Source: Melioribacter roseus (GTDB lineage: Bacteria; Bacteroidota; Ignavibacteria; Ignavibacteriales; Melioribacteraceae). From it: 64,000 nucleotides of DNA. The notes beneath the pieces were generated by a model that ran no database searches, was not told the origin of the DNA, and saw nothing but the letters and a program-made list of their open reading frames with translations. This document shows, one piece after another, positions 9,112 to 18,309 of this stretch; the first letter of the stretch is position 1; each line of letters starts with the position of its first letter. Both the position numbers and the translations under genes were made by a program. The stretch spans positions 1 to 64,000 of the forward strand of contig DYLK01000007.1 in the NCBI GenBank assembly GCA_020722065.1, read 5' to 3'.

Positions 9112-9784
9112 AGATGAAATAAAGAAGATTTTTGACCCAATTTCGAAAAGTTATGATTTTCTCAACCATTTTTTAAGTTTTGGGTTAGATTATTATTGGA
9201 GATACAAGGCAACAAAACTCACCAAAATAAACAAAAATGCGACATTACTTGATGTTGCCTGTGGAACTGGAGATTTTTCAATAAGTGCATATAAAAAAGG
9301 CGTTAAAACTATTTACGGTTTAGATTTATCTGCTGAAATGATAAAAATATTCCATCAAAAAGCACAATGGAGCAAAGGAAAAATTATTCAATCGGTTGCT
9401 GAAGAAATTCCGTTTAAAGATAATTCCTTTACAAATATTTATGCTGCTTTCGGAGTTCGCAATTTCTATGACATTGAACAAGGTTTTTCAGAATTCTTTA
9501 GAATTCTAACTCATGGAGGGAAAGTTACAATTCTTGAATTGCGTCTTCCACAAAATGAATTTCTAAAAAGATTATACAATATATATTTTCTTAATATTCT
9601 TCCAATTTTAGGTAAAATTATTTCAAAAAATGATAAATCATACACTTATTTACCAAATTCAGTAAAAGATTTTGATGAAAGAATAAACACTTCTGAACTA
9701 CTTTGCAAAGCGGGATTTAAGAAAGTTAAAGTATATTCTTTAACTTGGGGAACAGTACAATGTGTAATTGCAGAAAAAATATAG
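9095..9784 (+). CDS. menG: Demethylmenaquinone methyltransferase (MenG/UbiE)
   Basis: SAM-dependent methyltransferase for the last step of menaquinone synthesis. It has the UbiE family N-terminus (YDFLNHFLSFGLD), motif I LDVACGTGDF (about 54-63) for SAM binding and the family marker AAFGVRNF (about 110-117). 229 residues is standard. In a menaquinone-using lineage demethylmenaquinone is the expected substrate. Two tandem ATGs occur (9095 and 9098), both inside the end of the PAP2 gene. The gene converges with the acyltransferase with only one base between stops and no terminator hairpin. Confidence 0.93.
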   Translation: MMEKNKDEIKKIFDPISKSYDFLNHFLSFGLDYYWRYKATKLTKINKNATLLDVACGTGDFSISAYKKGVKTIYGLDLSAEMIKIFHQKAQWSKGKIIQSVAEEIPFKDNSFTNIYAAFGVRNFYDIEQGFSEFFRILTHGGKVTILELRLPQNEFLKRLYNIYFLNILPILGKIISKNDKSYTYLPNSVKDFDERINTSELLCKAGFKKVKVYSLTWGTVQCVIAEKI

Positions 9785-9785
9785 A

Positions 9786-10595
9786 TTAATCTTCAATTAC
9801 TAAATCTTTTCTTCCCCATTCATAAAACTTGTTTTTTATAAAATCTGTAACTTTTTTATGTGTTTCAGTTCCATTTCCTTCAACTTCCAATGCTTCTCCG
9901 AATGAGAATTTTATTGTTTTATCATTATGAATTTTACCAAAATCTTTAACATATTTTCCATTAGGCCAAGCATCAGTCAATAAAGCAATTGGTTGAATTT
10001 TTACATTATTTTTTTTTGCTAATTTTATCCCTAAAGTATTGAATTCCTTAATTTTGAAAAATGGGCTTCGTGTTCGTTGTGGAAAAATAATTATTGATTT
10101 GCCCTCTTCAATTCTGCTTTTACCTTGTTCGAGCACAAGTTGCAAATCTTCTCTAGGATTTTCTCGTCCGACAAGAATTGGATATCTTGCAGCCGAAACA
10201 GGACCAAATATAGGCACAGAAACTAATTCAGATTTCATAACAAACACGACTGGTTTTATGGGGTGAATAATTGCAGGGAATGCCAAAGTTTCAAAAGTGC
10301 TCATGTGATTTGCTACAAAAATTACTGGTTCTTTCTCATTCTTCATCAAATTGATATTTTCGATTTCAATCTTTACTCCTGCCTTTTCTAATGCTTTAAT
10401 AATGCGATGCGAAGATTCAATCCAAGCTCGACTATTATAATTACCTTTAACTGCATAATCATTTGCTTGAAGAAATATTGAAACAACTTTTGGCACAAAA
10501 TAAAGTGTTGGGAAATATCTGTAAACGGGTTCTATAAAAGTTGTTTCGTAGAAATTAAATTGGGAATAAAAATTAGGTAAGTTTCGATTATTCAT
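9786..10595 (-). CDS. PlsC-like 1-acyl-glycerol-3-phosphate acyltransferase, divergent motifs
   Basis: Membrane-associated acyltransferase-family protein. The NH(x4)D catalytic motif appears as NHMSTFE (from about residue 96), with glutamate in place of the usual aspartate, and the second motif FPEGTRS appears as FPQRTRS (171-177). Overall layout and length (269 residues) fit PlsC-type proteins, so an acyl transfer to lysophosphatidate or another lipid is likely, but the acceptor is uncertain. I start at ATG 10595 because the longer frame to 10622 runs into tRNA-Glu. It lies downstream of the tRNA array on the same strand and may be co-transcribed with it. Confidence 0.8.
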   Translation of the reverse strand: MNNRNLPNFYSQFNFYETTFIEPVYRYFPTLYFVPKVVSIFLQANDYAVKGNYNSRAWIESSHRIIKALEKAGVKIEIENINLMKNEKEPVIFVANHMSTFETLAFPAIIHPIKPVVFVMKSELVSVPIFGPVSAARYPILVGRENPREDLQLVLEQGKSRIEEGKSIIIFPQRTRSPFFKIKEFNTLGIKLAKKNNVKIQPIALLTDAWPNGKYVKDFGKIHNDKTIKFSFGEALEVEGNGTETHKKVTDFIKNKFYEWGRKDLVIED

Positions 10596-10613
10596 AAGTT
10601 TTCTCAAAATGTG

Positions 10614-10687
10614 TGACCCCAACGGGGATCGAACCCGTACTCTCCACCTTGAAAGGGTGATGTGTTAACCTATTACACCATGGGGCC
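10614..10687 (-). tRNA. trnE: tRNA-Glu (TTC), copy 1
   Basis: Complete cloverleaf on the minus strand: acceptor GGCCCCA with TGGGGTC (one G-T pair), anticodon loop CTTTCAA giving TTC, T-loop GGTTCGATCC, discriminator A, no encoded CCA. Identical over its full length to the copy at 10738-10811. Confidence 0.96.
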
Positions 10688-10737
10688 TCAGAAAATGCAT
10701 TTTTTAATATACTTAAGATTAAAAATTTAAAAACGAG

Positions 10738-10811
10738 TGACCCCAACGGGGATCGAACCCGTACTCTCCACCTTGAAAGGGTGATGTGTTAACCTATTAC
10801 ACCATGGGGCC
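10738..10811 (-). tRNA. trnE: tRNA-Glu (TTC), copy 2
   Basis: Same 74-base sequence as the neighbouring copy, separated from it by a 50-base AT-rich spacer whose sequence is not repeated on the other side. This is a tandem duplication of the tRNA body only, or one homogenised by gene conversion. Confidence 0.96.
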
Positions 10812-10820
10812 GATTTTTTG

Positions 10821-10895
10821 GGTGGGAGATGGGACTTGAACCCACGACCTCCTGGGCCACAACCAGATACTCTAACCAACTGAGCTACACCCACC
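10821..10895 (-). tRNA. trnH: tRNA-His (GTG)
   Basis: Anticodon loop TTGTGGC gives GTG. The extra 5' G(-1) expected for tRNA-His is encoded at 10895 and faces C73 at 10821. The acceptor GTGGGTG against CTCCCAC leaves a U-U mismatch at position 6-67; everything else pairs normally. Confidence 0.93.
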
Positions 10896-10909
10896 ATAAA
10901 ATTAAGAAG

Positions 10910-10982
10910 TACGCCCGAGTGGGGTCGAACCACTAACCTACGGCTTAGAAGGCCGTTGCTCTATCCATTGAGCTACGGGCGC
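10910..10982 (-). tRNA. trnR: tRNA-Arg (TCT)
   Basis: Minus-strand cloverleaf with acceptor GCGCCCG and CGGGCGT (G1-U72 wobble), anticodon loop CTTCTAA giving TCT, T-loop GGTTCGACC and discriminator A. It reads AGA/AGG arginine codons, frequent in this AT-rich genome. Confidence 0.95.
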
Positions 10983-11017
10983 AAGTATATTAAAATCAAC
11001 AATTTAAGAACTATTTG

Positions 11018-11092
11018 TCGGGGCGGCAGGATTCGAACCTGCGACCTCCTGGTCCCAAACCAGGCGCGATAACCGGACTACGCTACGCCCCG
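11018..11092 (-). tRNA. trnP: tRNA-Pro (TGG)
   Basis: Acceptor CGGGGCG pairs perfectly with CGCCCCG; anticodon loop TTTGGGA gives TGG; T-loop GGTTCGAATCC; discriminator A. It is the first tRNA of the minus-strand array Pro-Arg-His-Glu-Glu, spaced by 10-50 bases, probably one transcript whose promoter lies between 11093 and about 11160. Confidence 0.96.
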
Positions 11093-11202
11093 AGTATTCT
11101 TTAAAAATAAGAGTTGTAAACTTATAGTTTTCTTTTTAAAATGTCAATTTTATACCGTTTTTTTTTATCTTTTTGTTCACAATTTTGGAAATATTTTATT
11201 TA

Positions 11203-12420
11203 ATGTCGTTTAACTTTTTTCTACTTAAAAAATTAATTAAAAGTTCAAAACGAAATAGTTTCTTTTCTTTAATTAATTGGATTACTTTCTCATCTATTGG
11301 TATTGGAGTTGCTGTATTAATTTTAGCACTCCAAATTTTAAATGGCTTTCAGAAAAATATTGAGAAGCTTTCTCATAGTTTTGATTCTGACATTAAAATT
11401 GTAGGCTTTTCGAATAAACCTTTAATTATTGATGAAAAAATCAACAATATTATTTTAGATGAAATGAAAAATGGAATTTCTGAATACGAGTTTCTCATTT
11501 CACAATATGCTGTTGCAAAGTCTGATGAATTTACTGATGGAGCTTTAGTTGTTGGATTACCACATAAAACGACTTGGAAAAGTATTTCAAGATTTTTAAT
11601 AGTGGGGAAAATGCCAGCTTCTTCAAATGAGATTGTACTTGGTTGTGAATTGGCTAATAAATTACAACTTTCTATCGGTAATACTCTTACAATTTTCGCT
11701 TTGAGCAATGAAAATTCAGCTTTTACAGAAATTCTACCTAATATTGAACAATTTAAAGTAAGTGGAATTATTAAATCGGGAATGTATTTTTATGATTCTG
11801 AATTGGCACTAACTTCAGTTGATGTAGCAAAAAATTTGTTTTCATTTCCTGAGAATCATTTTTCAGGGATTAATATTTATCTAAATGATTATTCAAAAAC
11901 TGCAAAAATATCAAAAAATCTGAAAAACAAACTTCCTTACCCTTTTTGGATTCGCAATATTGAAGAAATTCATCGAAATATTTTTGTTTGGCTGGAACTT
12001 CAGAAAGTCCCAATTCCAATTGTGTTAACTGCAATTTTACTTGTTTCAAGTTTTAATATAATCGGTTCGTTGCTTATTATTATTTTAAGAAAGAGAAATG
12101 CTATCGGAATACTTCTCTCGCTGGGAATGAAAAAGAGTGATATTAACAAAGTTTTCATATTACAAGGAATTTTCATCACGTTTATCAGCACTATTTTAGG
12201 AATTCTGATTGCAATTACCCTAACTTTTCTTCAAAATCAATTTGAAATTATCAATTTGCCAAGTGAGATTTATTTCATCGAGCAAGTTACAATCGATTCT
12301 GATTTCACAATTTACTTGATTGTTGCTTTTTCAACTTTGCTTTTAGGAACACTAATTTCACTTATCCCGAGCCGAATTACTAAACGTTTTTCTCCAACAC
12401 AAATTCTGAAGAGCTTTTAA
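11203..12420 (+). CDS. Lipoprotein-releasing ABC transporter permease (LolC/LolE family)
   Basis: Inner-membrane permease predicted to extract lipoproteins from the inner membrane and pass them towards the outer membrane. It has the MacB/LolC layout: an N-terminal helix with GIGVAVLILALQILNGF after a basic KRNSFFS stretch, a large periplasmic domain (about 50-265), then three C-terminal helices. I start at ATG 11203, which gives the standard short cytoplasmic N-terminus; a TTG 30 bases upstream is in frame but adds atypical residues. The stop overlaps the next permease by one base (TAATG). Confidence 0.88.
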   Translation: MSFNFFLLKKLIKSSKRNSFFSLINWITFSSIGIGVAVLILALQILNGFQKNIEKLSHSFDSDIKIVGFSNKPLIIDEKINNIILDEMKNGISEYEFLISQYAVAKSDEFTDGALVVGLPHKTTWKSISRFLIVGKMPASSNEIVLGCELANKLQLSIGNTLTIFALSNENSAFTEILPNIEQFKVSGIIKSGMYFYDSELALTSVDVAKNLFSFPENHFSGINIYLNDYSKTAKISKNLKNKLPYPFWIRNIEEIHRNIFVWLELQKVPIPIVLTAILLVSSFNIIGSLLIIILRKRNAIGILLSLGMKKSDINKVFILQGIFITFISTILGILIAITLTFLQNQFEIINLPSEIYFIEQVTIDSDFTIYLIVAFSTLLLGTLISLIPSRITKRFSPTQILKSF

Positions 12421-13619
12421 TGTTTGAATTTTTCATAGGGAAGAAATATCATAAAACTAAAAAAAGTCTTTCATTTATTAATGTAATAAATAAGATTTCA
12501 GTTGTTGGAATTGCAATTGGAGTGGCAACATTGATTGTCGTTCTTTCAGTTTTTAATGGATTTCGTGAAATTAGCACTACTTTAATGACGGAAGGCGAAC
12601 CGCATTTGACAGTTCAAACCGCCAACGATTCTGAAGATATTTCTAAATATTTGAAAAAAAGTGAATTTGTTGACCTTTTTTACAAATTTGAAGAAGGCAA
12701 GGTTCTATTTGGGAATGAAGAACATTTTGAAATCATGAATCTAATTTTAATTGAAGATTCAATATTTCGGTCTAAACAATTGATTTATAATAAGTTATCC
12801 GAATATGACACTATATTTTATGGTGGTAATTTGGCTATAAGCTTTTATTCGGCAATTGAAATGAATTTACAAGTTCGCGATTTTGTCCAAATAACAAGTT
12901 TCGAAAGTCTTGAAAATTCTGCACTTACCTTTTCAATTCCAGATATTACAACCTTGCAAATTCGTAATATCTACTTTTCGAGAAATGCATCATTGTTTAA
13001 AAATTATATTTTTGCGAGCAGTAATTTAGCTTCAGAAATCTTCCCAGATCGGAATAGAAATACACAGTCAATTGCAGTTTTTCTCATCAATCTTGAAAAT
13101 GCAAACGAGTTCAAAAACCAACTTTCTGCCAAATTTCCAGATGCAAATATTAAAACTTGGAATGATAATCACGCTCAAATTCTTAATGTTATGAAAATTG
13201 AAGCTTTTTTTGCTTACTTATTATTGAGTTTAATAATTGCTGTAGCCGCTTTTAACATTTTAACTTCGCTTACAATGTCGGTTCAAATAAAAAAGAAAGA
13301 CATTGCAATTTTACGTTCTTTAGGAGTAACTCGAAAAGGAATTCGCAATATTTTCCTTTTTGAAGGTTTATTGAATGGAATAAAAGGAACAAGTTGGGGA
13401 TTTTTGCTTGGTTTAGCAATTTATTTTGTGCAAAAATATTTCCAAGTATATAAACTTGATTCTTCAAAATATATTTTGGATGCTATGCCAGTCTCAATTT
13501 CATTTTGGGATTTGCCCGCAATTGTTTTGATGTCCGTTTTTCTATCATTTATAAGCAGTTATTATCCAGCTAAAAAAGCGAGTTTAACCAATATTATTGA
13601 ATCAATAAAATGGGAATGA
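12420..13619 (+). CDS. Lipoprotein-releasing ABC transporter permease, second subunit
   Basis: Paralogue of the preceding gene with the same topology: N-terminal helix containing GIAIGVATLIVVLSVFNGF, periplasmic domain, and three C-terminal helices with the LRSLGVTRKGI coupling segment that contacts the ATPase. 399 residues is typical of LolC/LolE. The translational coupling on both sides (1-base overlap upstream, one base to lolD downstream) says the three products form one complex. Gene order is permease-permease-ATPase, unlike lolC-lolD-lolE of E. coli. Confidence 0.88.
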   Translation: MFEFFIGKKYHKTKKSLSFINVINKISVVGIAIGVATLIVVLSVFNGFREISTTLMTEGEPHLTVQTANDSEDISKYLKKSEFVDLFYKFEEGKVLFGNEEHFEIMNLILIEDSIFRSKQLIYNKLSEYDTIFYGGNLAISFYSAIEMNLQVRDFVQITSFESLENSALTFSIPDITTLQIRNIYFSRNASLFKNYIFASSNLASEIFPDRNRNTQSIAVFLINLENANEFKNQLSAKFPDANIKTWNDNHAQILNVMKIEAFFAYLLLSLIIAVAAFNILTSLTMSVQIKKKDIAILRSLGVTRKGIRNIFLFEGLLNGIKGTSWGFLLGLAIYFVQKYFQVYKLDSSKYILDAMPVSISFWDLPAIVLMSVFLSFISSYYPAKKASLTNIIESIKWE

Positions 13620-13620
13620 A

Positions 13621-14301
13621 ATGTCAGTTTTAATAAAAGCCAGTCAACTTGTAAAAGAATTCAAATCAGCAAATAAATCAATCAAAGTATTGAAAAATAT
13701 AGATTTAACAATAAATAAGAATGATAGAATAATAATTTATGGTGCTTCAGGTGCTGGAAAAAGTACTTTGCTAAATATTTTAAGTAGTTTGGATTTTCCC
13801 GATAGCGGCAAAGTTGAATTTGAAGAAATAGATATTTTCTCTAAAACTGATGACGAAATTTCAGCTTTCAGAAATCAAAATATTGGGTTCGTTTTTCAAT
13901 TTCACCACCTTTTACCAGAATTTACTGCTTTAGAAAATGTTGCAATTCCAATGATGATTAATGGTATTTCATATAAAAATGCAATGAAAAAAGCAGAAAA
14001 AATGCTTCACAAAGTCAATCTTTCAGATAGATTTTCTCACAAACCTGCGGAACTTTCTGGTGGAGAACAGCAACGAGTTGCAATTGCCAGGGCATTAATT
14101 AATTCCCCAAAAATACTTTTTGCAGACGAACCAACTGGTAATCTTGATTCTGAAAACAGCAAAATTATTCAGGATTTACTTTTGGATTTACATAATAAAT
14201 TGGATTTGACTGTAGTAATTGTTACTCACAATTCGGAATTGGAAAAGATTGGAAATAGAATTATTAAAATGGAAGATGGAAATATTTTTGAAATTAGTTA
14301 A
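13621..14301 (+). CDS. lolD: Lipoprotein-releasing ABC transporter ATP-binding protein
   Basis: ATPase subunit of the Lol transporter. Walker A GASGAGKS is at 41-48, the Q-loop region is [10 protein letters not shown], the ABC signature LSGGEQ is at 145-150, Walker B ILFADE at 165-170, followed by the D-loop and a switch histidine in VTHN. 226 residues is the usual LolD/MacB-type length. LolD and other ATPases of the MacB/FtsE group are hard to separate by sequence; the two LolC/E-like permeases immediately upstream decide the call. Confidence 0.92.
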   Translation: MSVLIKASQLVKEFKSANKSIKVLKNIDLTINKNDRIIIYGASGAGKSTLLNILSSLDFPDSGKVEFEEIDIFSKTDDEISAFRNQNIGFVFQFHHLLPEFTALENVAIPMMINGISYKNAMKKAEKMLHKVNLSDRFSHKPAELSGGEQQRVAIARALINSPKILFADEPTGNLDSENSKIIQDLLLDLHNKLDLTVVIVTHNSELEKIGNRIIKMEDGNIFEIS

Positions 14302-14314
14302 TTAAACGATTCTT

Positions 14315-15433
14315 TCACATAAAAATATCTTTATTTCTTTCAAATTCAACATCCCAATTTAATTCCTGCACAGCTCGAATTGTATTTGATTTCATTTGTA
14401 ACAAATATTGAGGATTGTCTCGCATAGTTTGTATTTCATTCTTCAGATTTGCTTCCGGATCATGTTCTAAATTCACAATTCTACCAATTTTAAACTTTTC
14501 AATAATTTGTTTCATTTGCGGTAAATCAGATGACAAAATTGGAATTCCAGAATTTATATACTCAAAAAGTTTATTTGGCAACGCATAGAAATAGCTTAAC
14601 GAAATATTTTCAATCAATGATAACCCAATATTAGCCGAAGCAGAATAATTTATTAATTCGTTATGTTCCACTAATCCAGTAAAAAAAACTTTTCTCTCCA
14701 GCCGTTTTTCTTCAACAATTTTCTTGTATTCTTCAGATTTCGGACCATCGCCAACTATAATAAATGCAATATTATCAATTTCTGATATTGTATTTAGAAC
14801 TAACTTTATTCCTCGTCCTTCTTGCAAAATCCCTTGATAAATCATTATAAAACAATCATTTGGCAAATTATATTTCTCTCGAAAATCAATTTTGGAAGTT
14901 GGGAAAGTCATTTTTGGAATATTTCTTATTACACGTACATTTGAAATTTGATATTGCTTTTCCAAAATCTCCTTATCCATTTCTCCAGTTGCGAGCACAA
15001 CGTCAACTGATTTAATAAATTTATTTTCAATCCAACTAATTAACTTTTGAATTTTCGGTCGATTTGAAAGACCGCCGAGAGCAAAATAAAACTCACGACT
15101 ATTATATAAAATTTTTGCTTTTCTAATTTTTGCCCAAAACACAACAATTGGAAGCGAATAAACATCTTCAGCAATATAAGTTTTTGCTTTAATTTCCTTG
15201 AGTTGAAAAAATGCTAAATAAATGAATTTCAAATAAAAAATGAAAGCGGGACGGCGTTTTATTTTAAAGATAAACCAATTAGTTTTTGATATTTTCCTCG
15301 AGTTTTCAAACCAATCAAACCCAACAACTGCAGTAGATTTTGAATTTTTCGTTAACGATTCATCAAGATTAACAAGTCTTGAATCGTAAATTGGGTTGGA
15401 AAGGAAAACCGAGCAAAAATCAACGGAAATCAT
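14315..15433 (-). CDS. Glycosyltransferase family 1/4 (GT-B fold)
   Basis: Predicted cytoplasmic, retaining glycosyltransferase that uses an activated sugar donor. The C-terminal Glyco_trans_1 half has YQGILQEGRGI, IVGDGP and a glutamate-containing FEYINSGIPIL segment of the donor site. 372 residues fits GT4 members. It is the last gene of a six-gene minus-strand operon, starting 2 bases after the FemAB-like gene, which suggests that it acts on a surface glycan or glycosylated protein belonging to this cluster. Donor and acceptor cannot be read from sequence. Confidence 0.85.
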   Translation of the reverse strand: MISVDFCSVFLSNPIYDSRLVNLDESLTKNSKSTAVVGFDWFENSRKISKTNWFIFKIKRRPAFIFYLKFIYLAFFQLKEIKAKTYIAEDVYSLPIVVFWAKIRKAKILYNSREFYFALGGLSNRPKIQKLISWIENKFIKSVDVVLATGEMDKEILEKQYQISNVRVIRNIPKMTFPTSKIDFREKYNLPNDCFIMIYQGILQEGRGIKLVLNTISEIDNIAFIIVGDGPKSEEYKKIVEEKRLERKVFFTGLVEHNELINYSASANIGLSLIENISLSYFYALPNKLFEYINSGIPILSSDLPQMKQIIEKFKIGRIVNLEHDPEANLKNEIQTMRDNPQYLLQMKSNTIRAVQELNWDVEFERNKDIFM

Positions 15434-15435
15434 TT

Positions 15436-16401
15436 TTAATAAGTGTACTTAAATGTATTTCTCATAACAGTTTTTGCATCAAACTTTTCTTTAAATATTA
15501 TTAAATTTCTACTTGGAGTCATCGGATTTTCAGCTTTTGTATCTTGAGAAACACCAATATCAACATAAGAAAAACCATTTTCCGTAGCATCAAGAATTAG
15601 TTCATACATTACTCGTTGAATAGGTTTTAAGTGCTGAAAATCGTATTTGAGCATATTGTAGAAACACAATGCAACTTGTTTATTTGGATAAAACATTAAC
15701 GAACCGCCAATAGGATTATCTTTATAATAAACCATAAAAAGTTTAAGTTCATTGGGCATAAGTTGTTTTAATTTTAGCAAATCTTCGTAAGAATGTGTTG
15801 GTTTTACATCATGACGAGCTTTATTTTCAAGCAGAATTGGATAAAATTCATCGTATCTTTCATTGATTTCGACACGAATATCCGGATTTGAGAGTGATTT
15901 TCTTACATTTCTTCTGATCGTTGGAGAAAATCGTTCGAGATAATCAATCCCTTTTTCCAACTTAATTGCACTCGAAATGTAATGAAGATCATATTTGAAG
16001 CCGAGCCAAAGTAACGCAAAATCTAAATTTTCATTCTGATGATTTTCATAAACTCGCGGTGCCGAAGTTAAATAGATTGTTTCCCAATTTTGCTCTTTCC
16101 CATAATTAATAAGAGTTTGGACAAGCTCCAATGCTGTTTCAAATTTAAGATCTTTTGTAACCAAAGAACCATAACTTGCTCCAATTGGTGATTCAAAAGA
16201 ATTTCCATTTCTTATTGAGCCTGGTAAAAGAGCCAAAATATTGCTATTTTCGATAAAAATTAAATGATTAAAAGTAAATTTCCCTGGTGTGTGATAATCA
16301 AAAAATGCTTGTTTATGAAACATTGTCCCATTGTTTGATTCATCTACAAATTTATCCCATTTTTCTTTCCATTCCTCTGAATATTGAATAACTTCAATCA
16401 C
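15436..16401 (-). CDS. FemAB/GNAT-type acyl or aminoacyl transferase
   Basis: Member of the FemAB-related GNAT acetyltransferase superfamily (Acetyltransf_6-like). Markers are a middle SPTIRRNVRKS segment with clustered basic residues and a C-terminal half with GGSLMFY, a buried ALCFYNML strand, YELILDATENGFSYVDIG and KEKFDA. 321 residues is a single double-GNAT unit. Relatives attach amino acids to peptidoglycan or acyl groups to polysaccharides; the substrate here is unknown. The position between PorV/PorQ genes and a glycosyltransferase suggests modification of an envelope glycan or anchored protein. It starts 8 bases after the upstream gene. Confidence 0.75.
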   Translation of the reverse strand: MIEVIQYSEEWKEKWDKFVDESNNGTMFHKQAFFDYHTPGKFTFNHLIFIENSNILALLPGSIRNGNSFESPIGASYGSLVTKDLKFETALELVQTLINYGKEQNWETIYLTSAPRVYENHQNENLDFALLWLGFKYDLHYISSAIKLEKGIDYLERFSPTIRRNVRKSLSNPDIRVEINERYDEFYPILLENKARHDVKPTHSYEDLLKLKQLMPNELKLFMVYYKDNPIGGSLMFYPNKQVALCFYNMLKYDFQHLKPIQRVMYELILDATENGFSYVDIGVSQDTKAENPMTPSRNLIIFKEKFDAKTVMRNTFKYTY

Positions 16402-16409
16402 TAAAAAAC

Positions 16410-17303
16410 CTATAAACTATAACTAAATGAAATAATGTGTGAATTTCCAAGTGAATAATCAAATGGAGAATATGCGTAATCGAATTGAATATTTTTCCAA
16501 TTTAACCCAATTCCTGCAGAGTAGGATTTTGCTTCATATCCAGTAAAATAACCACCTCGAATAAAGAACAAGTTATCATAAGCAAATTCCGTCCCAAAAT
16601 GGAAATGTGTTGGTTCGTTGTTAAAATATTGTTTTGTTGCTAAAATGAATTTTGAATCAAGTTTGAACTCTTCAAACGGAATTTGATAATCTGCTCCAAA
16701 CGAGACTGAAGTTGGTAATTCAATTTTTTCTGCTCGAAATTCTGAGATACTTCCCAAATTCTGTAATGAAAAAGCCAAGTTTACATTTTCAAAAATGTTT
16801 GAATAGTAGCCACCGAAATCAAATCCGTAGCCTGTTGCTTCGTTTGTGTAAATTCCTTCGTATAAATACTTTATGGTACTTCCGACTGATAATTTTTCTG
16901 AAATTTTTATTGCTGTTGAAAAATTTGCAGCTAAATAATTTGCCCGAAAAGTGGCTTCTGGTTCGCCTGGGTTTGTGTAAACTTCAATATCATCAATTCT
17001 AAAATTTGATATTGAAAAAGCGAATGGAATTTGCCAAAGAATGAATTTTGTTGCAAAGTATTGGTTTGTAACATCGTTCATCCATGAATTGTGTGTAAAA
17101 TGAAATTCCGTTTGTGTGTTTAATGTTAAAGTTGCAGGATTATAATAAGCTCCAGTAACATCTGAAGTTAAAATTCCGACATCGCCAGTAGAAATATTTT
17201 TAGCTCCAACTCCAACTTTTAGGAATGAAGCTCCGCTATTTATATTTGTTTGAGAAAACCCAACTGCAAAAGACAAAATCAACATAATTGCTATTTTATT
17301 CAC
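16410..17303 (-). CDS. PorV/PorQ-family outer-membrane beta-barrel protein
   Basis: Predicted 297-residue outer-membrane protein with an N-terminal signal peptide (about 1-18, ending near FSQ). The early block GASFLKVGVGAKNISTGDVG followed by YYNPATL is the family fingerprint. PorV and PorQ are known T9SS accessory barrels that bind secreted cargo C-terminal domains, but this family in Ignavibacteria-like genomes has many paralogues, so its role in secretion is inferred. The protein ends in alternating aromatic residues with a terminal SYSL, as outer-membrane barrels do. A second family member precedes it by 19 bases. Confidence 0.78.
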   Translation of the reverse strand: MNKIAIMLILSFAVGFSQTNINSGASFLKVGVGAKNISTGDVGILTSDVTGAYYNPATLTLNTQTEFHFTHNSWMNDVTNQYFATKFILWQIPFAFSISNFRIDDIEVYTNPGEPEATFRANYLAANFSTAIKISEKLSVGSTIKYLYEGIYTNEATGYGFDFGGYYSNIFENVNLAFSLQNLGSISEFRAEKIELPTSVSFGADYQIPFEEFKLDSKFILATKQYFNNEPTHFHFGTEFAYDNLFFIRGGYFTGYEAKSYSAGIGLNWKNIQFDYAYSPFDYSLGNSHIISFSYSL

Positions 17304-17322
17304 TAATTTTTCCTTTTTAACA

Positions 17323-18309
17323 TTAGAAATTTAACATTATTCCCAAAATATGCCTATCTGAAATTGTAACGGCATCATAAACAAATGCATAATCAAAACC
17401 AACAAGCAATTTAGAAACTTGGCGATTATAACCAAATCCAATTGATGGAAGTGAAGGCTCTTCAAAATTTGAAAGGTTTATTCTATCAAAACCGCCACGC
17501 AAAAACATATTTTCTATCAAATTATATTCAAAACCAAAGCGAAAATAGTTCGTTTCAAGGTTCGATCTTTCAAATTCGGTTGCCAAAAGTAAATTGTATT
17601 CTTCAAAATGATAAGAGCTACCGATTTTGTAAAACATTGGAAATTTATTTGTTTCTTCAGTGCCATAAATATCATAAAGTGAAGTGGAATTCCATTTGTA
17701 ACTTGAATTTATGTCAGTAATTAATAATGACAAATTCCAATTTGGATTAATTTTGTAAAGAAATCCCAAATCGAAACCAAAACTAGTTGTTGTTATTTCC
17801 TTATACAAACTATAATAATAAAATTTTAGGTTTAACCCGACTGACAATTTATCGCCAAAGTTTTTAGAAATCGAACCATAAAATAAATTCTCTGATGTAG
17901 ATAATTCGCCAAGCAAATTTCCTTCATCGTCTCTTTCTTCAATTTTAGAAACGCCTGAATTGATTAACCCGACACTGAAACCAGCTTTTGATTCATTTCC
18001 CTTTTCTTTGCTACCGAAAGTGAAATTCCGAGTAAAGCTAATAAAATTCAAACTTCTATCTAAAGCGAGAAAGGAATAACCAGAATGAAAAGAATTTTGT
18101 TCTTGATAAATAGAAATTGCTGGATTATGAAATCCAACTAAATTTCCCATTGTTACTGATGAAAGTGAATTCCCCATTGAAATTCCGCGTGCTCCAAATC
18201 CCATTCTACTAAAAGCTCCAGGTTTTCCAGCTAATTGGCTAATTTCTTGTTGGGCAAAACTAATGGACGCAAAAAACAACATCAAAACTATAAATTTATT
18301 TATTCTCAT
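17323..18309 (-). CDS. PorV/PorQ-family outer-membrane protein, second paralogue
   Basis: Second, more diverged family member (328 residues) with a signal peptide cut near SFAQ and the fingerprint FGARGISMGNSLSSV then FHNPA. The remaining sequence alternates short amphipathic strands and ends with a phenylalanine (MLNF), the usual barrel assembly signal. Its ATG overlaps the stop of the upstream T9SS-cargo gene by four bases (18306-18309), a coupling that suggests a working link between this barrel and that cargo. Confidence 0.78.
   Translation of the reverse strand: MRINKFIVLMLFFASISFAQQEISQLAGKPGAFSRMGFGARGISMGNSLSSVTMGNLVGFHNPAISIYQEQNSFHSGYSFLALDRSLNFISFTRNFTFGSKEKGNESKAGFSVGLINSGVSKIEERDDEGNLLGELSTSENLFYGSISKNFGDKLSVGLNLKFYYYSLYKEITTTSFGFDLGFLYKINPNWNLSLLITDINSSYKWNSTSLYDIYGTEETNKFPMFYKIGSSYHFEEYNLLLATEFERSNLETNYFRFGFEYNLIENMFLRGGFDRINLSNFEEPSLPSIGFGYNRQVSKLLVGFDYAFVYDAVTISDRHILGIMLNF

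Larger units (their letters stand above)
10623..11202. other. tRNA array and divergent promoter region
   Basis: This stretch between the acyltransferase and the lol operon is occupied by five minus-strand tRNAs. From 11093 to 11202 there is no gene; it must hold the divergent promoters of the array and of the lol operon. A frame at 10727-10933 runs across tRNA genes and is not a protein gene. Confidence 0.85.

Noticed and set aside
10727-10933. 68-codon minus-strand frame
   Set aside because: It lies across tRNA-Glu, tRNA-His and part of tRNA-Arg; tRNA sequence read as protein.
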